The position numbers were made by a program, and so were the translations under genes. This document shows positions 8,698 through 15,769 of a DNA stretch of 31,072 nt, in pieces. The DNA comes from Bacillota bacterium (GTDB lineage: Bacteria > Bacillota > Clostridia > Acetivibrionales > DTU013), in NCBI GenBank assembly GCA_023411645.1, contig JAEYON010000162.1, forward strand, positions 1 through 31,072, read 5' to 3'. The stretch's first letter is position 1. Every line of letters starts with the position of its first letter. The notes under the pieces are model-generated. The model saw only the letters and a list, made by a program, of their open reading frames with translations, searched no databases and was not told the DNA's origin.

Positions 8698-9636
8698 TCA
8701 AATCCTTTGAGCTGTTCTCAGCTTTGCGCTCCGTGATCTCGGGTTCTGCGCGAGTTCCTCCTGTGAGGGAAGAACCGGTTTTCTCGTTAGTACTTTTAAT
8801 TCAGGCTTTTTCCCGCACACGCATACCGGAAAGGATGGCGGGCATGTGCATGGTTTTTCTCTTTTGTTGAATTCATTTTTAACGATTCTGTCCTCCAGAG
8901 AATGAAAAGTAATTATGCTCAGTCTTCCCTCCGGCTTAAGAATCTGTACTGCGCTGTCTATTGCGTCCTTTAATGCCCCCAGTTCGTCATTCACTGCTAT
9001 CCGTAGCGCCTGAAACGTTCTTTTTGCGGGATGGGGACCTTCCCGTCTTGCATTTGCTGGTATTGCCGCCTTAATGATGTCCACCAGCTGCCCGGTTGTT
9101 TCGATTTTTTCCGTTTCCCTGGCCTTCACAACAAAGGATGCGATTCTTGATGCCCAGTTCTCTTCGCCGTACTGTCGGATAATATCCCTGATTTCTTTCT
9201 CATCATATGTATTCACTATTGTAGCCGCATCCGGCTCCCGGCTCCTGTCCATTCTCATGTCCAACGGAGCATCCTGTTTATAACTGAAGCCTCTTTGCGC
9301 CTCATCCAACTGATGGGATGACACTCCTATGTCAAGCAATATCCCGTCTACGCCGTTTATACCATTCTCTGGGAGCAATTGAGCCATGTTCCTGAAATTA
9401 CCTTTGATCAGAACAAGAGCGGCGCTGCTATGTACCTGCCTGAGTCTTTCTCCTGCCGTCTTGATGGCGAATTCATCCTGATCAATCCCAATCAGCGTAC
9501 CCTTGTCCAACCTTTCAAGTATCTTAAGAGAGTGTCCAGCTCCTCCAAGTGTTCCGTCAAGGTATGTCCCATCGCTTTTTATATTCAGGCTTTCTATGCA
9601 CTCATCCAGTAAAACAGGCCTGTGGTTAAAATCCAT
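8698..9636 (-). CDS. rsmH: 16S rRNA (cytosine(1402)-N(4))-methyltransferase RsmH
   Basis: SAM-dependent methylation of C1402 in the 16S rRNA P-site region. The protein contains HRPVLLDECIESL, the SAM-binding YLDGTLGGAGHS, the ILLDIGVSSHQLD motif, GFSYKQDAPLDMRMD, KRTFQALRIAVNDEL and IITFHSLEDRIVK, all typical of RsmH. I place the start at the ATG at 9636 (312 residues, the usual length), with GGGAG seven nt upstream. An in-frame ATG at 9660 also has a GGAG, so 8 extra residues are possible. The gene follows mraZ closely (stop at 9669), as in most dcw clusters. Confidence 0.97.
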   Translation of the reverse strand: MDFNHRPVLLDECIESLNIKSDGTYLDGTLGGAGHSLKILERLDKGTLIGIDQDEFAIKTAGERLRQVHSSAALVLIKGNFRNMAQLLPENGINGVDGILLDIGVSSHQLDEAQRGFSYKQDAPLDMRMDRSREPDAATIVNTYDEKEIRDIIRQYGEENWASRIASFVVKARETEKIETTGQLVDIIKAAIPANARREGPHPAKRTFQALRIAVNDELGALKDAIDSAVQILKPEGRLSIITFHSLEDRIVKNEFNKREKPCTCPPSFPVCVCGKKPELKVLTRKPVLPSQEELAQNPRSRSAKLRTAQRI

Positions 9637-9668
9637 TGTGTTTCTCCCGATCTCAGGCATTCATCTCC

Positions 9669-10100
9669 TCATATCCCCAGCATGGCAAATGTCTCGGATA
9701 GGCTGTCAGGCGTGAGGCTGTCGCCATGGATGTATGTTTCCCATTTCTCCTTGCTCCATACTTCCACCCTGTTTCCTACTCCAACAATGCTTATATCCTT
9801 ATCAAGCTTTGCGTGGCTGCGCAGATCCTGAGGTACTAGTATTCGGAAATTCTTGTCCATCTCGCATTGAGCCGCGCTGGAGAAGAAAAATCGGGTGAAG
9901 CTGCGGGCATTGTTATTTGACAGCGGTAAGGTTTCCAGTTTTTCAACCAGACTGTTCCATCTAGGCATGGAGAATATAAAAAGGCATTCTTCCAGGCCTT
10001 TTGTTATCATGAATTTCACATTCAGTTCTTCCCTGAAGGCAGACGGGATAATAATTCTGCCCTTCGGGTCTATCGTGTGTTGAAATTCACCATAGAACAA
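9669..10100 (-). CDS. mraZ: Transcriptional regulator MraZ
   Basis: DNA-binding protein of the AbrB/MraZ fold and first gene of the dcw cluster. In studied bacteria it represses its own operon through short GTG-containing repeats. The 143 residues show the two SpoVT/AbrB-like halves: FQHTIDPKGRIIIPSAFREEL near the N-terminus and the second copy NFRILVPQDLRSHAKLDKDISIVGVGNRVEVWS. The start is TTG at 10100 giving MFYGEFQHTIDPKG, which matches the family N-terminus, with GAGGTGA at a correct spacing. The operator repeats upstream (10131-10157) support autoregulation here. Confidence 0.97.
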   Translation of the reverse strand: MFYGEFQHTIDPKGRIIIPSAFREELNVKFMITKGLEECLFIFSMPRWNSLVEKLETLPLSNNNARSFTRFFFSSAAQCEMDKNFRILVPQDLRSHAKLDKDISIVGVGNRVEVWSKEKWETYIHGDSLTPDSLSETFAMLGI

Positions 10101-10130
10101 TCAGTTCACCTCAATTGTTGACTAAAGTCA

Positions 10131-10157
10131 ACCACTTTCACCCACTTTGTCCCACTT
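10131..10157 (-). promoter_or_regulatory. MraZ box (three direct repeats)
   Basis: On the minus strand AAGTGGG, AAGTGGG and AAGTGG follow one another with a period of exactly 10 nt, just downstream of the predicted -10 element. The TGGGNNNNN repeat pattern is what is known for MraZ operators. The position at the transcription start fits repression by the product of the next gene. Confidence 0.85.
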
Positions 10158-10164
10158 CTATTTC

Positions 10165-10193
10165 ATTTTAAGTCATATTTGTTGAATAATCAA
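10165..10193 (-). promoter_or_regulatory. Sigma-A type promoter of the mraZ/dcw operon
   Basis: On the minus strand TTGATT (10193-10188), a 17-nt spacer and TAAAAT (10170-10165). The predicted start near 10158 puts the MraZ box at +1. The leader to the TTG start is about 57 nt. Confidence 0.65.
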
Positions 10194-10256
10194 GATGTAA
10201 ATGCAATATATTTTAAAAAATAGGAAAATGGTCCCGGATAGCAGGGAAAATATAAA

Positions 10257-10279
10257 CACAGGGGCATCGAGCCCCTGTG
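10257..10279 (-). terminator. 9-bp hairpin upstream of the dcw promoter
   Basis: CACAGGGGC and GCCCCTGTG pair perfectly around a 5-nt loop. On the minus strand it is followed by TTTATATTTT, on the plus strand by CTTTT. It could be a backup terminator for rodA readthrough, and could act in both directions. Confidence 0.55.
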
Positions 10280-10310
10280 CTTTTAGCCGGATTTGCTGCG
10301 CAAATGGCCA

Positions 10311-10339
10311 TTAAAAAACACCGCCTCGTTCAGGCGGTG
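10311..10339 (-). terminator. Intrinsic terminator of the lgt-rodA transcript
   Basis: On the minus strand CACCGCCT and AGGCGGTG form an 8-bp GC-rich stem with a 5-nt loop (10339-10319), followed directly by six T (10318-10313). This is a textbook Rho-independent terminator about 95 nt after the rodA stop. Confidence 0.85.
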
Positions 10340-10371
10340 CCGGCGTACAAAATTATTTTCATTTCTAAAAC

Positions 10372-10390
10372 AAGCAGAAGAACTCTGCTT
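10372..10390 (-). terminator. Weak hairpin just after rodA
   Basis: AAGCAGA and TCTGCTT form a 7-bp stem with a 5-nt loop, followed on the minus strand by GTTTTAG. It is the first of three hairpins in the 332-nt gap between rodA and mraZ. The rest of that gap holds the promoter and MraZ box, and I see no gene in it. Confidence 0.4.
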
Positions 10391-10432
10391 CCAGGCGTCA
10401 AAAGCTTCAAACTGTGTGGCAATGCTGCCGTA

Positions 10433-11590
10433 TTACTGCGAGCTGTTGAAGATGGCCTTCTTCCTGCGCATGGACACGCTTAGCAGCAGCCCTAAATTAA
10501 AGAAGTTAGCAAGCAGCGAGCTGTTCCCCTGACTTACGAACGGAAGAGGAATTCCTGTTACAGGCAGAATTCCGATGCACATGCCAATATTTTCAATAAA
10601 GTGAAATCCGAGCATAGACGTGATGCAGATTACCAGAAAGGAACCGTAAGCATCCCTGGAATTCATTGCAATATAAATGCACCTGAACATAATAAAAAAG
10701 ACAAGGGCTATCATAATCACGGACCCGACAAAGCCCATTTCCTCACCGATCACTGAGAAAATAAAATCAGTCTGATTTTCAGGAACATAATAGCTGCTTG
10801 ACAGTCCACTGCTCTTCGCCTGGATGTTGTAGAAGATACCTTTTCCGAAGAGCTGTCCTGAGCCTATGGTCATTTTAGAATTTTGGACCTGCATCCCCGC
10901 TCCTAATAGGTCTGTTTCAGGGAAAATGAATGTCATGATCCTGGATCTGATATGGGAATTTGGCGGCAGGATAAAAAACCAGAATACCGGTGCTACAACG
11001 GCAAGTGCGCCCAGGGCTATCAAAAAAAACTTGTATGGGATGCCATATATAAAAAGCATCACAATGAATGCAAAAATAAATACGGCAGCCGTACCTACAT
11101 CAGGTTCCAGCAAGACCAGACCGATCGGCAGCATGGCATATATCAGCAGCTTTATGACATTTTTGCCGACATCTTTCCCTTCTTTCAGACGTTCAAGAAA
11201 TACGGGCACAACAACGGCAAACGCAACCTTTGCAAGTTCGGACGGCTGAAAGGACATGTTGATAAAAGGAATGTTGAGCCAGCTTCGGGCACCGTGTCGT
11301 TCATCACCGGTCAATAGTACAAGGATCAACAGCATGATACTTCCCACATACAATATTATGCCAAGTGTCTTGAAATCCTTATAATCAATTGCGCTGATAC
11401 TGATAGCCATCACAATCCCAACACAAGCAAATATCAACTGTTTGAGCCAGGTTCTGGTGATCTCTTCATCTCCAATTGCGCTTCTAAGGGCGATCAGCCC
11501 TATCGCAGACAGCATTATAACAGCAACGAAAAGTGGATAATCGAATTGCTTCAGATAATTTGTTCCCTTAGTTTTCTCAACAAAATACAT
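10433..11590 (-). CDS. rodA: RodA-type SEDS glycosyltransferase
   Basis: SEDS-family polytopic membrane enzyme that polymerises peptidoglycan during elongation. The 385 residues show about ten hydrophobic segments, INMSFQPSELAKVAF, LEPDVGTAAVFIF, and the ENQTDFIFSVIGEEMGF loop with the aspartate equivalent to the SEDS catalytic residue. It resembles RodA rather than the FtsW at 399-1508 in its N-terminal NYLKQFDYPLF and in ILPVTGIPLPF. The ATG at 11590 follows AAGGTGG. One oddity is FVSQGNSS, where the family usually has S-Y-G-G-S-S. It lies downstream of lgt and the Spo0E-like gene and ends at strong terminators, so it is not part of the dcw transcript. Confidence 0.9.
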   Translation of the reverse strand: MYFVEKTKGTNYLKQFDYPLFVAVIMLSAIGLIALRSAIGDEEITRTWLKQLIFACVGIVMAISISAIDYKDFKTLGIILYVGSIMLLILVLLTGDERHGARSWLNIPFINMSFQPSELAKVAFAVVVPVFLERLKEGKDVGKNVIKLLIYAMLPIGLVLLEPDVGTAAVFIFAFIVMLFIYGIPYKFFLIALGALAVVAPVFWFFILPPNSHIRSRIMTFIFPETDLLGAGMQVQNSKMTIGSGQLFGKGIFYNIQAKSSGLSSSYYVPENQTDFIFSVIGEEMGFVGSVIMIALVFFIMFRCIYIAMNSRDAYGSFLVICITSMLGFHFIENIGMCIGILPVTGIPLPFVSQGNSSLLANFFNLGLLLSVSMRRKKAIFNSSQ

Positions 11591-11630
11591 TCAAACCACC
11601 TTGAAAACCAGAAATAGAATGTAATGTATA

Positions 11631-11792
11631 TCAAACAGAATTCTTTAAGGTTTTCCTGTAAAATGTTACAATAAGCACATCCAATTTCAAACTTACTTCA
11701 TATATCTCATTAAAACTTGCTCCCAGATCGATAAGCCTCTTCATTTCCTCCTTTAGCTCCTCAATCTTTGAGCACAACTCCATTAGCGACAA
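11631..11792 (-). CDS. Spo0E-like aspartyl-phosphate phosphatase (53 aa)
   Basis: A 53-residue ORF in the gap between lgt and rodA. The translation contains CSKIEELKEEMKRLIDLGAS, then EIYEVSLKLDVLIVTFYRK. This matches the Spo0E/YisI/YnzD family: two short helices with the SxxxD signature (here S-L-K-L-D, residues 34-38). Known members dephosphorylate Spo0A~P and delay sporulation. The start is TTG at 11792, 7 nt after GAGGAG; an in-frame ATG at 11783 would give 50 residues. It begins 35 nt after the lgt stop and ends 40 nt before rodA, so it is probably co-transcribed with them. Family membership is confident; whether the target is Spo0A is inference. Confidence 0.85.
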   Translation of the reverse strand: MSLMELCSKIEELKEEMKRLIDLGASFNEIYEVSLKLDVLIVTFYRKTLKNSV

Positions 11793-11827
11793 ACTTATTT
11801 CTCCTCTTCCGTAGTATTGATATTGGC

Positions 11828-12895
11828 TTAATTTTCGTCCGTCGTTTCTCCGTCAGCCGGACTTTTTTCTGTCTCTTCTGTCTCTTCTGTCTCTTCTGTC
11901 TCTTCTATCCCTTCTGTCCCTTCTGTCTCGACTATCTCTACTATCTCTTCTGCCTTTTCCTTCTCTTCCGTTCCTGTCTCTTCCTCCAAAGGTTCGTCTG
12001 CCGTTTCTTCTTCCTTCAGCTTCATCAACAGCGATCCATATTGGCTCTGTCCTAGTTCTACAGGTTCTTCGTCCTCTAACCTGCTTTTCCTGACCCGCCT
12101 GATAATAAATAATAGGACAAATACAACCACAAGCAGAGCGGATAGGAACTGTGACACTCTGAAGCTGCCTAGATAAAGGCTATCTGTTCTAAGGCCCTCG
12201 ATCATAAATCTTCCGATTCCATAACCGATCAGATAAAGAAACAACACTTCCCCTTCCAGTTTCTTTTTCTTTCTAAACCAGATCAAGAAAAAGAAAAGTG
12301 CAAAATCCCAGAGGGATTCATACAAAAACGCAGGGTGAACACCCCATTTCGACAGATCCAGCGCTTCCGGAAGACTGCTGAGGTACGAATCGGCAACTGT
12401 TCCGTTCATGCGCCAGGGCAGCTTGGTCGGCATGCCAAAAGCTTCCTGATTGAAAAAATTGCCCCAGCGTCCGATGGCTTGTCCTAGGGCAAGATACGGC
12501 ACTCCAAAATCAACCAGATTCAATGCAGATATCCTTTTCTTCCTGGCATAAAGCCATGCCACAAGCATTGCGGCAATTACTCCGCCATAGATAGCCAGTC
12601 CGCCATCCCTGATCTTAAAGATGTCAATCAGATTGTCCTTATACTGATCCCAACTGAATACAACATAATACAGCCTTGCGCCAACAATTGCTGCCGGTGC
12701 GGCAAAAAGCACCAGATCCAGTATATTGTCCGGTTCCAAACCAAATTTCTTACAGCTTCTGAGTCCAAGCAGCACCGCCGCTAAAAATGCAAACGCGATA
12801 ATGATCCCATACCAATAAATAGAAATCCCAAATACATTAAATGCCTCACGACTCATTTCGAAATCGAGATTCAGCCCCGGAAAACTGACTTTCAT
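11828..12895 (-). CDS. lgt: Prolipoprotein diacylglyceryl transferase Lgt with long acidic C-terminal tail
   Basis: Membrane enzyme that transfers diacylglyceryl from phosphatidylglycerol to the lipobox cysteine of prolipoproteins. The core (about residues 1-270) has several transmembrane segments, the N-terminal IYWYGIIIAFAFL, DGGLAIYGGVIAA, the Lgt signature GRWGNFFNQEAFG and a C-terminal GIGRFMIEGLRTDSL. At 355 residues it is longer than usual (about 260-300). The extra 75-85 residues are almost only Glu, Thr and a few others (for example TEEKEKAEEIVEIVETEGTE) and are coded by a 9-nt tandem repeat. The tail follows the last membrane segment and an RRVRKSR basic cluster, so it is probably cytoplasmic. 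The ATG at 12895 follows GAGGGGGA. Confidence 0.95.
   Translation of the reverse strand: MKVSFPGLNLDFEMSREAFNVFGISIYWYGIIIAFAFLAAVLLGLRSCKKFGLEPDNILDLVLFAAPAAIVGARLYYVVFSWDQYKDNLIDIFKIRDGGLAIYGGVIAAMLVAWLYARKKRISALNLVDFGVPYLALGQAIGRWGNFFNQEAFGMPTKLPWRMNGTVADSYLSSLPEALDLSKWGVHPAFLYESLWDFALFFFLIWFRKKKKLEGEVLFLYLIGYGIGRFMIEGLRTDSLYLGSFRVSQFLSALLVVVFVLLFIIRRVRKSRLEDEEPVELGQSQYGSLLMKLKEEETADEPLEEETGTEEKEKAEEIVEIVETEGTEGIEETEETEETEETEKSPADGETTDEN
11869..11949 (-). repeat. 9-nt tandem repeat in the 3' end of lgt
   Basis: Nine adjacent 9-mers. The first four (11869-11904) are perfect copies of CTGTCTCTT (plus strand); the next five are degenerate. On the coding strand they encode Glu-Glu-Thr triplets. 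Unit length is a multiple of three, so copy-number changes keep the frame. Confidence 0.9.
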
Positions 12896-12907
12896 GTTAA
12901 TCCCCCT

Positions 12908-14191
12908 CTAAATAGGCTTAATTACGGACATTGCAAGATTTTCTCTTATAAAATGCTTCGCAAAGACCTCTTTAATATAATCAAATGTTATTTTATCATA
13001 AACTTTTAAATAGTCAAACATGTTGACTCCTTTAAAGTATACAGAAATAAATGAGTGGGAAATCCTTTCCACAGAATTGAACTGTCTCATGTATCTGCCA
13101 AGCATTGACCTGATCAGACGATCATAAGCTTCCCTGTCAAGACCGTTTTTTCTGCTTTCCTCCACAGCCTGGCAGAATCTTTCCTGAACCTTCATAGGGT
13201 CTCTGGACTCTCCACCCAGCATTGAAAACGCATAACCCCTTTCAATTGTAAAATCCGTATCGAAGGTTGAATTCAATAGGCCTTCTGTATAAAGCTGATC
13301 ATAAAGCAAAGTGCTTCTGCCAATCAGCATATCCAATAAAAGCTTTACAGCAACCTCATGCATCAGCATATCAATCCCATCGCCATCCAAGTTGTTGTCT
13401 CTGTATCCCATTTGAAATATTGGAGTTGATACCGCCAGTGACTGCTCCGTATAATCTTTATTAATTCGCTCCGGCTCTGCCGGGTATATTCTTTTGATTT
13501 GCGGCATCGCATCCTTTTTCTCCAGCATTTCCTCCACCCTACTGAAAACGCCTTGGGGATCAACATCACCAACGACCAGAATTATCATGTTTGATGGATG
13601 GTAAAACGTATTGTAGCATTTGTACAGTGTCTCCCTATTGATCTTCGCAATGCTTTCCGCTGTTCCGGCAATGTCAATCCTGACAGGCAGCTTGCTGTAA
13701 AACGCGCCGAGCAGGTTAAAAAATGCTCTCCAATCGGGATTATCCTGATACATCATGATCTCCTGACCGATGATCCCTTTTTCCTTTTCAACACTTTCCT
13801 CTGTAATGTATGGATTTTGTACATAGTTGAGCAGCAGGTCAAAATTCTCCTCAAACCGATCCGTGCAGGAAAACAGATACACAGTCTGGTTAAAGCTCGT
13901 GTAAGCGTTAGGATTTGATCCCAGATTGGCAAATTTGTCCATCACGTTGCCATCTTTCTGCTCAAACAGTTTATGCTCCAAAAAATGCGCTATACCGTCA
14001 GGCACACTTGTCGGAGTGGTTTCACCGGGGATAATAAACTCATTGTCAATAGACCCGTAATGGGTCGAAAAAGTTGCATACTTTTTTGAATAGCCTTTTT
14101 TGGGAATAACAAATGCTTTGAGCCCGCTGCTGTGCTCATAGCTGTGCAGGACCTCTCCGGCCTTATCATACTGAAACTTTTCTATATTCAT
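12908..14191 (-). CDS. ymfH: M16 family metallopeptidase YmfH-like (zinc-binding subunit)
   Basis: Member of the M16 (insulinase/pitrilysin) peptidase family. The inverted zinc motif H69-F-L-E72-H73 is intact, with a likely third ligand Glu144 in GIIGQEIMMYQDNP. The 427-residue length and the start NIEKFQYDKAGEVLHSYEHSSGLKAFVIPKKG match the YmfH branch. Databases often label this family as associated with EF-P 5-aminopentanol modification because of its Bacillus neighbours; no EF-P gene or YmfI reductase is present in this window. Its ATG overlaps the ymfF stop in ATGA (14191-14188), so the two are translationally coupled and probably form a heteromer. Confidence 0.88.
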   Translation of the reverse strand: MNIEKFQYDKAGEVLHSYEHSSGLKAFVIPKKGYSKKYATFSTHYGSIDNEFIIPGETTPTSVPDGIAHFLEHKLFEQKDGNVMDKFANLGSNPNAYTSFNQTVYLFSCTDRFEENFDLLLNYVQNPYITEESVEKEKGIIGQEIMMYQDNPDWRAFFNLLGAFYSKLPVRIDIAGTAESIAKINRETLYKCYNTFYHPSNMIILVVGDVDPQGVFSRVEEMLEKKDAMPQIKRIYPAEPERINKDYTEQSLAVSTPIFQMGYRDNNLDGDGIDMLMHEVAVKLLLDMLIGRSTLLYDQLYTEGLLNSTFDTDFTIERGYAFSMLGGESRDPMKVQERFCQAVEESRKNGLDREAYDRLIRSMLGRYMRQFNSVERISHSFISVYFKGVNMFDYLKVYDKITFDYIKEVFAKHFIRENLAMSVIKPI

Positions 14192-15501
14192 TGAACCATC
14201 TCCTCTCCGCCGTCTGCAGGCGCAGTAAGAAAATATACTGTATCGAGCACAATACGCTGCGCAGCGTGAATAATATCCTCCCTTGTAACCATTTTAACCT
14301 TTTCGATTACATCGGAGAAATGATCTTGTGTCTGTGAGATCGTCTGGCTCAGATAAAAGTCCACCATATTGATCTGACTGTCGCTGAGAGATTTGATTCC
14401 CGTCTCTATTCCCTTAACGGCTGCCTCCATCTCGACATCAGTTATAACGCCGTTTTTAATATCCTCCATCTGTTTGAGTATGATCTCAAGGGCCTTCTCT
14501 TTATTGCCTGTTTCGATACCGCTGCTTATCACCATCAGCCCCTTGAATTTCTCAAGACGCGAATAGGAATAGTAAGCAAGGCTTGCCTTTTCTCTGACAT
14601 TCTGGAACAGTTTTGATTGGATTCCTCCTCCCAGGATCCCGTTATACACCATCAAAGCCGGATACTCAGTGCCGCCGGGTTCGGTATTGGTCCTAAATCC
14701 AAGGCACAGCTTCCCCTGTGTGACGTTCATCGTTTCTGTCACAGTTCTAGGTTCCATTTCATGTTTATTTGAAAAACCATTTTGAAGAGCAACCACATTT
14801 CTTCGGATCATCCCGGACAAACGCTCTTTAACCAACTGCTCCTGCTGTTCGGTAATACTGCCGGCCAAATAAACCTGCAGCGGGAAGCACTCCATCATGG
14901 CTCGGTAATGGTTCATAAGATTTTCCGCACTAATCGGTTGAATATCCTCTGCGAAACCATAATCGAATATCGCGTAGGGTTCATTCCTGCAAGTCTCCTC
15001 CAGACACCTGTCTACACTATACTGCATTTTGTCATTCACTCTGCTTTCTATCAGCATTTTCAGCTTGTCCTTCTCTTGGGAAAGGTAATCCTCCCTGAAT
15101 CTGCCATTCTCAAGCAGCGGTCTGCTAATGATGTTAAACAAAAGCTCAAAGCCCCTTGTGAATGAATCAATACCGTCCGGTATAAATTTTGGTGACAGGA
15201 ACTCCACATAAAAATGGATGATATGCCTTTCGCCTTTTTTCGTCACTCCGCAGTCGAAGCTGGCTCCATAAAGCTTTTCAAGTTCTATTGAAATATCCCT
15301 CAACGTTTGGTATTCCTCGCTTCCGCGTCTCATAACCGCAGGCAGCAGTGCATTTTTAGTAACACTTTCCCTTGTAAGATTATCCTGAAAAAAGAAGTGA
15401 ATGCTGCTGGTCTTGAATTTCTCCGTACTGATCCTGTACACATCTATACCGTTAAACGACGATATCCTGACTGCCTGATCTTTTGCGAACTCCTTATCCA
15501 T
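14188..15501 (-). CDS. ymfF: M16 family protein YmfF-like (non-catalytic partner)
   Basis: M16-fold protein of 437 residues. The position of the HxxEH zinc motif carries no such motif (HFFFQDNLTRESVTKNALLPAVMRRGSEEY), so it is likely the inactive partner of the next gene, as in other bacterial M16 pairs. The C-terminal half keeps the family features GGGIQSKLFQNVREKASLAYYSYSRLE. I chose the ATG at 15501 because AGGAAGG lies 5 nt upstream; the reading frame stays open for another 41 codons but those have no ribosome binding site and no family similarity. The function in the cell is unproven. Confidence 0.87.
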   Translation of the reverse strand: MDKEFAKDQAVRISSFNGIDVYRISTEKFKTSSIHFFFQDNLTRESVTKNALLPAVMRRGSEEYQTLRDISIELEKLYGASFDCGVTKKGERHIIHFYVEFLSPKFIPDGIDSFTRGFELLFNIISRPLLENGRFREDYLSQEKDKLKMLIESRVNDKMQYSVDRCLEETCRNEPYAIFDYGFAEDIQPISAENLMNHYRAMMECFPLQVYLAGSITEQQEQLVKERLSGMIRRNVVALQNGFSNKHEMEPRTVTETMNVTQGKLCLGFRTNTEPGGTEYPALMVYNGILGGGIQSKLFQNVREKASLAYYSYSRLEKFKGLMVISSGIETGNKEKALEIILKQMEDIKNGVITDVEMEAAVKGIETGIKSLSDSQINMVDFYLSQTISQTQDHFSDVIEKVKMVTREDIIHAAQRIVLDTVYFLTAPADGGEEMVQ

Positions 15502-15628
15502 CAATACCTTCCTTTCCTGCTTCAAATTTGTCAGCGACAGGATTGTATCGCTGTGCAGCATTGCTTCGCACCCTGAAACATGATTCCCATACGCAACCCG
15601 GTCGGCTAACAAGCTACCTGTCATATAT

Positions 15629-15673
15629 AGTATAATATATTAGCTTGATTGTATTCTATATAAATAAGATATT
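15629..15673. promoter_or_regulatory. Divergent promoter region between ymfF and the diguanylate cyclase
   Basis: This AT-rich intergenic stretch holds TATAAT on the plus strand (15631-15636) overlapping TATACT on the minus strand (15634-15629). A second plus-strand candidate is TTGATT (15645-15650), 17 nt, GATATT (15668-15673). No good -35 accompanies the first two. I infer outward transcription of both flanking genes from here. Confidence 0.35.
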
Positions 15674-15769
15674 TGCTTCCATTTTATATTTATAAAACTT
15701 TTTTCATTTGTAACCGATATTAAATCATGGGATAGATTAGTCTACCGGCAAAATGATTGGAGGATTCAG

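Noticed and set aside
15502..15624. N-terminal extension of ymfF by 41 codons
   Set aside because: No SD at the upstream start, no family similarity in the extension, and a good SD precedes the ATG at 15501.
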